Part shown: positions 55,395-64,000 of the stretch, piece after piece
Numbering within the stretch: the first letter of the stretch is position 1
Layout: every line of letters begins with the position of its first letter
Source of the DNA: Pseudocercospora fijiensis CIRAD86
Taxonomy: Eukaryota; Ascomycota; Dothideomycetes; Mycosphaerellales; Mycosphaerellaceae
Direction: 5' to 3'
Length of the DNA stretch: 64,000 nucleotides
Assembly (NCBI RefSeq): GCF_000340215.1
Contig: NW_006921535.1
Span: forward strand, 711,242 to 775,241
The notes under the pieces: model-generated
Seen by the model: the letters and a program-made list of their open reading frames with translations, nothing else
Told to the model about the DNA's origin: nothing
Databases searched by the model: none
Made by a program: the position numbers and the translations under genes

Positions 55395-55913
55395 TTACTT
55401 CGCTTTCTGGTACTCCCTCACCCTCTCCCACAACCCCTCATCCTTCTCCACCTTGACTTCCGGCGTCGACTCATCATTCAATTCATTCAACCTCCTCAAA
55501 TCCATCGGTCTGTCTAGCAAAGGCACGACGTAAGGATCAAAAGTTTTCCAGTAGGGGTTTTCGAGGTCTGAGTAGTAGTCGTCAAGTCAGCGAAGGGAGA
55601 GAAAGATAGGGGGGAAGATGATTTTCCGTACGGTATCTTTGACTCCCTTCGTTTTCGTAGCGTTCTACGATTGTGAAGGCGCGGGGGTCGAGGTGGTCTT
55701 GCATTACGAACCTACGTCGTACAAGTAAGTAAGTGAGAATGGTGGGTGGGTTGATGGGATGGCAAGGGGATGGATGGATGGATATACATACCATCCTAAA
55801 GTTTCTTTGTCTTTGGAGTAGACTTGACTAGCTTCTTTGAGTTTTTCGATGAGTTTGGTGATGGATTCTTGGTCGGGTTTTGCGTAGAGGTGGACGACGA
55901 GGGTGTAGACCAT
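55395..55913 (-). CDS. Small ABM-type (dimeric alpha/beta barrel) protein
   Basis: Three exons, 55792-55913, 55632-55711 and 55395-55567, with introns of 80 and 64 bp and consistent phases, give 124 residues. The start MVYTLVVHLYAKPDQESITKLIEKLKEASQVYSKD and then WFVMQDHLDPRAFTIVERYEN follow the strand-helix-strand pattern of antibiotic biosynthesis monooxygenase (ABM) proteins; HLENPYWKTFDPYVVPLLDRPMDL completes the barrel. Family members form dimers that act as small oxygenases or have no known reaction. The activity is not predictable from sequence. It is the last gene before the satellite array. Confidence 0.8.
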
Positions 55914-56370
55914 TTTGGAATGATTTCTCGGAGGATATGAAGTTTTTGAGAGGTGGGTTGATTGTTAGTGTTGGAGTTTTAGAAGGTGAGGTCGAAAGGT
56001 AGCGTCAGATCAATTGGAAAGGGCGTAGTCGGGCCGTTTGAGTACAAGGTGGAGGAAGCTACATTATCTATAATATGACAACTTAACAAAAGTTGGGGCC
56101 CCTTTAGGCTTAGTGCGGCTTAAAACGACCGAAAAGCCGACTCTGATTGGTCGGCGGCGAGGAACTTTAAAATTTCTCGATTCTCGCGCGGTCCGGAGGG
56201 CGTAGGAGTCGCGGTATCGACTATAACGCTCCGGCGCCGCGATAGCAGTGTTTCCGAGGCCGTCTCCGTCGTTTACGCCTAATCCGGCGGCGTTTTTTGC
56301 TCGAGGCGGTATCGTTCGCGCCTAATCCGGCGGTATTTGCTCGGAGCGGTAGGCTCGAAAGGCTTATCCT
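55914..56370. other. Transition from genes to satellite, CpG-rich
   Basis: Up to about 56,090 this is the promoter of the ABM-type gene. From about 56,100 to 56,370 the sequence becomes unusually CpG-rich, with a repeated gcctaatccggcgg block at about 56,276 and 56,318, and merges into the 25/28-bp array. Confidence 0.5.
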
Positions 56371-59300
56371 ACGCGTTCCGGATAGTACTACTCGCTATAG
56401 GCGTTTTATAGGGTACTTATAGTAGGCGTTAGATAAGGTACTCGCTATAAATAGTTCGAATCCTATTTAACTATAGGCGTTTTAGATAGTATTTGCTATA
56501 AGCGTTTCGGATAGGACTACTCGCTATAGCTATCTCAGACAGTTACCGCTATAAGCGTTTCGAATATTACTACTCGCTATAAGCGTTTTTAGTAGTATTT
56601 ACTATAAGCGTTTCAAATTAGACTTGCTATAAGTATTCTAAATAGGACTTACTATAGGTATTTTAGATAGTCCTACTTGCTATAAGCGTTCCTAATAGTA
56701 CTTGCTATTTGCGTTCCGGATAGACTTCCTCTACGCGTTCCGGATAAGACTTAGTATAAGCGTTTCGGATTATAATTGCTATATAGTGCGTTCTAAATAA
56801 AACTTAGTATAGGCGTTATAGATAGTAGTACTAACTGTTAGCGCTCCGGATTAGAGTTATTAGACTTACTATACGCGTTCTAAATAGTACTTAGTATTAT
56901 AAGCGTTCTAAATTAGACCTATTATAGGCGTTATAGATAATAGTTAGCTTATCCTACGCGTTCCGGATAGTACTACTCGCTATAGATATTCTATAGAGTA
57001 CTCGCTATAGGCGTTATATAGGGTACTCGCTATAGATAGTTCGAATGCTATTTAACTATAGGCGTTTTAGATAGTATTTGCTATAAGCGTTCCGGATAGT
57101 GTTACTCGCTATAGGCCTTCCGGATAGTGCTTCGTATAAGTATTTAGTTTCAGATTAGACTTAGACTTACTTTATACATTCCGGATAAGACGTTCTATAA
57201 GCGTTTCGGATTAGACTTGCTATACGCCTTCCGGTTTATACTGTACTAAGCGTGTAAAATAAGGCTTGTCCTACGCGTTCCGGATAGTACTACTTGCTAT
57301 AGATATTCTATAGAGCACTCGCTATAGGCGCCCTATAGGATACTCGTAGTAGGCGTTATATAGGGTACTTACTATAGGTAGTTCGAATACTATTTCCTAT
57401 AGGCGTTTGAAATAGTATTTACTATAAGCGTTTCGGATATAATATAGTACTTCTTGCTATAAGTATTCTAAATAGTACTTACTATAGGCACTTTAGGTAG
57501 TACCGCTTGCTATAAGCGTGCTTAAATTTTAATAGTACTTGCTATTAGCGTTGCGAATTAGACTTGCTATATACGTTCCGGATAGTGCTTACGCTACGCG
57601 TTCCGGATTAGACTTAGTAGAAGCGTTCCGGATTAGAATTACTATATAGCGCGTTTTAAATAAAACTTAGTATAGGCGCTATAGATAGTAGTACTAACTG
57701 TTAGCGCTCCGGATTAGACTTACTATATACGTTCCAAATAGTACTTAGGATTATAAGTGTTCTAAATTGAAATTCCTATATTTATAGAGTACTCGTAGTA
57801 GGCGTTATATAGGGTACTCGCTATAGGTAGTTCGAATACTGTTTAGCTTTAGGCGTTTTAGATAGTCTTTACTGTAGGCGATCCGGATAGTACTGCTCGC
57901 TATAGATATCTTAAATAGTTACCGCTATAAGCGTTTCGAATGTTACTACTCGCTATAAGCGTTTTTAGTAGTATTTACTATAAGCGCTTCCGATATAACT
58001 TGCTATTAGTATTCTAAACAGTACTTACTATAGGTATTTTAGATAGTGCTACTTGCTATAAGCGTTCTTAGCAGTACTTCGGATTAGACTTGCTATACGC
58101 GTTCCGGTTTATATCGGACTAACTATACTAAGCGTTTAAAATAAGGCTTGTCCTACGCGTTCCGGACAGTACTACTTGCTATAGGTATTCTATAGAGTGC
58201 TCGCTATAGGCGTTCTCTAAGGTACTCGTAGCAGGCGTTATATAGGGTACTCGCTATAGGTAGTTAAAATACTGTTTGCTATAGGCGTTTTAGATAGTGT
58301 TTGCTATAAGCGTTCCGGATAGTACTACTTGCTATAGATATCTCGGATGATATAGTTACCGCTACAAGCGTTTCGAATATTACTACTCGCTATAAGCGCT
58401 TTTAGTAGTATTTGCTATAGGCGTTTCGGATTAGACTTGCTATACGTATTCTAAATAGCACTTGCTATAGGTACTTTAGATAGTCCTACTTGCTATAAGC
58501 GTTCTTAGTAGTACTTGCTATTAGCGTTCCGGATAGTCTTACTCTACGCGTTTCGGATAAGACTTAGTATAGGCATTTCGGATTAGAATTGCTATATAGC
58601 GCGTTTTAAATAGACCTTCGTGTTCTAAATAGTACTTAGTACTATAGGCGTTCTAAATTAGACTTTTTATAGGCGTTATAGATAATAGTTAGCTTATCCT
58701 ACGCCTTCCGGATAGTGCTACTCGCTACAGATATTCTATAGAGTACTCGCTATAGGCGTTTTGTAGGGTACTCGTAGTAGGCGTTATATAAGGTACTCGC
58801 TATAAATAGTTCGAATACTATTAAACTATAGGCGTTTTAGATAGTATTTGCTATAGGCATTCCGGATAGTACTACTCGCTATAGATATCTTAGACGGTTG
58901 CCGCTATAAGCGTTTCGAATATTACTACTCGCTATAATCGGGTTTAGTAGTATTTACTATAAGCGTTTCGGATATAACTTGCTATAAGTATTCTAAATAG
59001 TACTTACTATAGGTAATTTAATAGTACTACTTGCTATAAGCGTTCTTAATAGTACTTGCTATTAGCGCTCCGGATTGGACTTACTATACGCAATCCGGAT
59101 AGTACTACTCGCTATAAGCCTTCCGGATAGTACTTAATATAAGTATTTAGTTTCGGATTAGACTTAGATAGTTAGACTTGCTCTATACATTTCAGATAAG
59201 ACTTTCTATAAGCGTTTCGGATTAGACTTGCTATACGCGTACCGGTTTATATAGAACTAACTATACTAAGCGTTTAAAATGAGGCCTGTCCTACGCGTTC

Positions 59301-62300
59301 CGGATAGTACTACTGCTATAGATATACCGTATTATATAGAGTGCTCGCTATAGGCGTTTTGTAAGGTACTCGTAGTAGGTGCTATATAGGCTACTCGCTC
59401 TAAGTAGTTCGAATGCTGTTTGCTATAGGCGTTTTAGATAGTATTTGCTATAAGCGTTCCGGATAGTACTACTCGCTATAGGCCTTCCGGGTAGTACTAA
59501 GTATAAGTACTTAGTCTTAGATTGGACTTAGAAGTTAGACTTACTTTATATATTCCGGACAAGACTTTCTGTAGGCGTTTCGGATTAGATTATTAGACTT
59601 GCTATACGCGTTCCGGTTTATATAGGACGAACTATACTAAGCGTTTAAAATAAGGCTTGTCCTACGCGTTCCGGATAGTACTACTCGCTATAGATATCTT
59701 AGATAGTTACCGCTATAGGCGTTTCGAGTATTACTACTCGCTATAGGCGTTTTTAGTAGTATTTACTATAAGCGTTTCGGATATAACTTGCTCTAAGTAT
59801 TATAAATAGTACTTACTATAGGTATTTTAGAAAGTACTACTTACTATAAGCGTTCGTAATAGCACTTACTATTACCGTTCTAAATTAGACCTACTATACG
59901 CGTTCCGGATAGTACTTACTCTACGCGTTCCGGATAAGACTTAGTATAAGCGTTTCGGATTAGAATTACTATATAGCGCGTTCTAAATAAAACTTAGTAT
60001 AGGCGTTATAGATAGTAGTACTAACAGGTAGCGCTCCGGATTAGACTTACTATACGCCTTCTTAATAGTACTTAGTATTGTAAGCGTTCTAAATTAGACC
60101 TATTATAGGCGTTATAGATAATAGTTAGCTTATCCTACGCGTTCCGGATAGTACTACTCGCTATAGATATTCTATAGAGTACTCGTAGTAGGCGTTATAT
60201 AGGCCCTATAGGGTAATTCGCTATAAATAGTTCGAATGCTATTTAACTATAGGCGTTTTAGATAGTATTTGCTATAAGCGTTCCGGATAGTACTACTCGC
60301 TATAGGCCTTCCGGATAGTGCTTAGTATAAGTATTTAGTTTCGGATTAGACTTAGTCTTACTTTATACATTCCGGATAAGACTTTCTATAAGCGTTTCGG
60401 ATTAGACTTGCGTACAGTATACGCCTTCCGGTTTATATCGGACCAACTACACCAAGCGTTTAAAATAAGGCTTGTCCTACGCGTTCTATATAGTACTACT
60501 CGCTATAGGTATTCTATAGAGTACTCGCTATAGGCGTCTTTAGTAGTATTTTCTATAGGTGTTTCGGATATAACTTGCTACAGGTATTCCAAACAGCACT
60601 TGCTGTAGGTATTTTAGATAGTCCTGCTTGCTATAGGCGTTCTTAGCAGTACCTGCTGTTGGCGTTCCGAATCAGACTTACTACACGCGTTCCGGATAGT
60701 ATCTACTCTACGCGTTTCGGATAAGACTTAGTATATGCGTTTCGGATTAGAATTGCCATATAGCGCGTTCTAAATAGAACTTGGTATAAGCGTTATAGAT
60801 AGTAGTACTAACTATTAGCGCTCCGGATTAGACTTGCTATACGCGTTCCGAATAGTACTTACTAAGTTACTATTATAAACGTTCTAAATCAGACTTTCTA
60901 TAGGCGTTATAGATAGTAGTTAGCTTGTCCTACGCGTTCCGGATAGTACTACTCGCTATAGATATTCTGTAGAGTACTCGCTATAGGCGCTTTATAAGGT
61001 ACTCGCAGTAGGCGTTATATAAGGTACTCGCTATAAGTAGTTCGAATACTATTTAGCAACTATAGGCGTTTTAGATAGCATCTACCACAAGCGTTCCGGA
61101 AAGCACTACTCGCTAAAGATATCTCGGACAATTATCGCTACAAGCGTTTCGAATATTACTACTCGCTATAAGCGTTTTTAGTAGTATTTGCTATAGGCGT
61201 TTCGGGCGTTTTGGATTAGACTTACTATAGGTATTCTAAATAGCACTTGCTATAGGTATTTTAGATAGTACTACTTGCTTTAAGCGTTCTTAGTAGTACT
61301 TACTGTTAGCGTTCCGAATTAGACTTGCCACATACGTTCCGGATAGTACTTACTCTACGCGTTCCGGATAAGACTTAGTATAAGCGTTTCGGATTAGAAT
61401 TGCTATATAGCGCGTTCTAAATAGAACTTAGTATAGGCGTTTTAGATAGTAGTGCTAACTGTTAGCGCTTTGGATTAGACTTACTATACGCGTTCCGAAT
61501 AGTACTTACTATTATAAGTGCTCTAAGTTAGCCTTACTATAGGCGTTGTTAGTAACAGTTAGCTTATTCTACGCGTTCCGGATAGTACTGCTCGCTATAG
61601 ATGTTCTATAGAGTACTCGCTATAGGCGTTCTATAGGGTACTTAGAGTAGGCGTTATATAGGGTACTCGCTATAGATAGTTCGAATGCTGTTTAACTATA
61701 GGCGTTTTAGATAGTACTTACTATAAGCGTTCCGGATAGTGCTGCTCGCTATAGTCTTAGCCTATAGGCCTTCCGGATAGTGCTTAATATAAGTATTTAG
61801 TTTCGGATTAGACTTAGACTTGATTTATACATTCTGGATAAGACTTTCTATAAGCGTTTTAGATTAGACTTAGTATACGCGTTCCGGTTTATATAGGACT
61901 AACTATACTAAGCGTTTAAAATAAGGCTTGTCCTACCGACTCCTACGCGTTCCGTATAGTACTACTCGCTATAGGTGTTCTACAGAGTGCTCGCTATAGG
62001 CGTTTTATAAGGTACTCGTAGTAGGCGTTATATAGGGTGTCCGCTAAAAGTAGTTCTAATGCTATTTACTATAGCCTATAGGCGTTTTAGATAGTATTTG
62101 CTATAGGCGTTCCGGATAGTGCTACTCGCTATAGATATCTCGGATAGTTACCGCTATAAGCGTTTCGAATAATACTACTCGCTATAAGCGTTTTTAGTAG
62201 CATTTACTATAGGCGTTTCAGATATAACTTGCTATAAGTATTCTAAATAGTACTTACTATAGGTATTTTAGAAAGTACTACTTGCTATAGGCGTTCTTAG

Positions 62301-64000
62301 TAGTACTTACTATTAGCGTTCTATATTAGACTTACTATACGCGTTTCGGATAGTACTTACTATACGCGTTCCGGATAAGACTTAGTATAGGCGATCCGTA
62401 TTAGAGTTACTATATAGCGCGTTCTAAATAAAACTTAGTATAGGCGTTATAGATAGTAGTACTAACTGTTAACGCTCCGGATTAGACTTACTATACGCGT
62501 TCCGAATAGTACTTAGTATTATAAGCGTTCTAAATTAGAATTCCTATAGTTGTTTTCGATTAAAGTTGCTATAAGCGTTTTGAATTAGACTTACTATACG
62601 CCTTGTAGGCAGTACTTGCTATAAGTGTTCCGACTCGGAAAGAACTACTTACTATAGATATTTCGAATAGTACTCGCTATAGGTATTCCGGATAGCAATT
62701 ACTATAGGCGCATTCCGGCTCGCTATAGGCGTTTTTTAGGGCACTCGTAGTAGGCGTTATATAGGGTACTTGCTATAAATAGTTCGAATACTATTTAGCT
62801 ATAGGCGTTTTAGATAGTATTTGCTATAAGCGTTCCGGATAGTACTACTCGCTTTAGGCCTTCCGGGTAGTACCTAATATAAGTATTTAGTTTCGGATTA
62901 GACTTAGACTTACTATATATATTCCGGATAAGACTTTCTATAAGCGTTTTAAATTAGACTTGCTATACGCGTTCCGGCCTATATAGGACTAACTATACTA
63001 AGCGTTTAAAATAAGGCTTATCCTACGCGTTCCGGATAGTACTACTCGCTATAGGTATTCTATAGAGTACTTGCTATAGGCGTTTTATAAGGTACTCGTA
63101 GTAGGCGTTATATAGGGTACTTAGCGCTCGCTATAAGCAGTTCGAATACCTATAATCGTTTCGGATTAGACTTGCTATACGCGTTCCGGTTTATATAGAA
63201 CTAACTATACTAAGCGTTTAAAATAAGGCTTGTTCTACGCGTTCCGGATAGTACTACTCGCTATAGATATCTTAGATAGTTACCGCTATAGGCGTTTCGA
63301 ATATTACTACTCGCTATAGGCGTTTTTAGTAGTATTTACTATAAGCGTTTCGGATATAACTTGCTATAAGTATTCTAAATAGTACTTACTATAGGCATTT
63401 TAGAAAGTACTACTTACTATAAGCGTTCGTAATAGTACTTACTATTACCGTTCCGAATTAGACCTACTATACGCGTTCCGGATAGTACTTACTATACGCG
63501 TTCCGGATAAGACTTAGTATAAGCGTTTCGGATTAGAATTACTATATAGCGCGTTCTAAATAAAACTTAGTATAGGCGTTATAGATAGTAGTACTAACTA
63601 TTAGCGCTCCGGATTAGACTTACTATACGCGTTCCGAATAGTACTTAGTATTATAAGCGTTCTAAATAAGAATCCCTATAAGTGTTTTAGATTAAAATTA
63701 CTATAGGCGTTTTAGATTAGACTTAGTATCCGCCTTATAGGTAGTACTTACTATACGCCTTATAGGTAGTACTTACTATAAGCGTTCTAACTCGGAAAGA
63801 ACTACTTACTATAGATATTTCGAATAGTACTCGCTATAGGTATTCCGGATAGTAATTACTATAGGCATATTCCGGAAGTAGTTACTATAGATATTTAAGA
63901 CTATCTTGCTATAAGCGTTCCTAATAGTGCTCGCTATAAGCGTTTCTAAATAGTGCTTTCTAATATCTATAACGCGTTCCGGATTAATATTACTTTTTAG
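56371..64000. repeat. ORF-free degenerate minisatellite array with higher-order structure
   Basis: About 7.6 kb of units that start gcgtt or gtatt and end ctata(a/g). The middle is typically ccggatagtac, with or without three extra bases. At 63498-63657 gcg starts are spaced 25, 28, 25, 28, 25 and 28 bp; at 59950-60084 they are 28, 25, 28, 25 and 28. The monomers are degenerate but longer blocks recur, for example 59641-60100 and 63214-63670 (offset 3,573 bp), with few differences. There is no open frame of 60 codons or more on either strand. CpG is retained while CpA is sparse, and TAG/CTA is frequent. The array continues past the window end. Its role is unknown; a heterochromatic, subtelomeric or centromeric satellite is possible, and no telomere repeat is present. 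Confidence 0.9.

Noticed and set aside
56371..64000. CRISPR array in the right-hand repeat
   Set aside because: Units are degenerate, head-to-tail and contiguous, with no unique spacers between conserved repeats, and the genome is eukaryotic.
63900..64000. Telomeric end at the right edge
   Set aside because: No TTAGGG or CCCTAA run is present; the satellite simply continues to the window edge.
1..64000. tRNA or rRNA genes
   Set aside because: I looked for A-box/B-box pairs (GGTTCGA-type) and found only isolated matches inside coding regions; no cloverleaf was supported.

Overview
The window looks like a contig from a filamentous ascomycete (Pezizomycotina; Dothideomycetes is my best guess from overall protein flavour, not proven). 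The evidence is short spliceosomal introns (mostly 47-81 bp, GT..AG, with CTAAC/CTGAC-like branch sites), compact housekeeping genes on both strands, proteins typical of moulds (NBR1 with four ZZ fingers, PMP3/SNA family, 2EXR protein, multi-TM P450), and repeats inactivated by CpA-to-TpA mutation, the hallmark of repeat-induced point mutation (RIP).

Layout. 1-7601 is repeat DNA: an AT-rich relic (1-971), then one full-length Ty1/Copia LTR retrotransposon (977-7596) with 170-bp LTRs, a perfect 5-bp target duplication (taaaa) and a gag-PR-INT-RT-RNaseH polyprotein in one frame, killed by nonsense codons. 8569-29660 is a gene-rich stretch: NBR1 autophagy receptor (-), CASC3/Barentsz-like exon-junction protein (-), SLY1 (-), a PNUTS-like PP1 regulator (+), a pepsin-type protease with one in-frame amber (+), a small membrane protein (+), PET117 (-) divergent from VMA10 (+), a doubtful broken gene (-), and a PMP3/SNA-family protein (-). 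30391-42791 mixes genes with decaying ones: a large unknown protein, an MFS transporter pseudogene, a secreted Ser/Thr-rich protein, a TDG/Thp1-type DNA glycosylase, an SF1 helicase with two frame breaks, an atypical SDR and a GRASP/Grh1 protein. 44145-55913 holds a 2EXR protein, a cytochrome P450, an acyl-CoA dehydrogenase ending in SKL, RPB2 and a small ABM-type protein. 56371 to the window end is an ORF-free, degenerate minisatellite with 25/28-bp units and higher-order repeats, preceded by a CpG-rich transition zone.

The genes are mostly unlinked eukaryotic single genes; I see no convincing biosynthetic cluster or defence island. Two divergent pairs probably share promoters: SLY1/PNUTS-like (1,043 bp) and PET117/VMA10 (185 bp; respiratory assembly and vacuolar H+-ATPase). 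The most unusual items are the terminal satellite, the RIP footprint readable from the two LTRs, an identical 126-bp duplication inside the RNase H region, VMA10 with an ATG-only first exon and a 9-nt exon, and three otherwise well-preserved genes carrying single lesions (amber or frameshifts). Exon coordinates were derived by reading splice sites and checking that phases add up; no transcript data were available.
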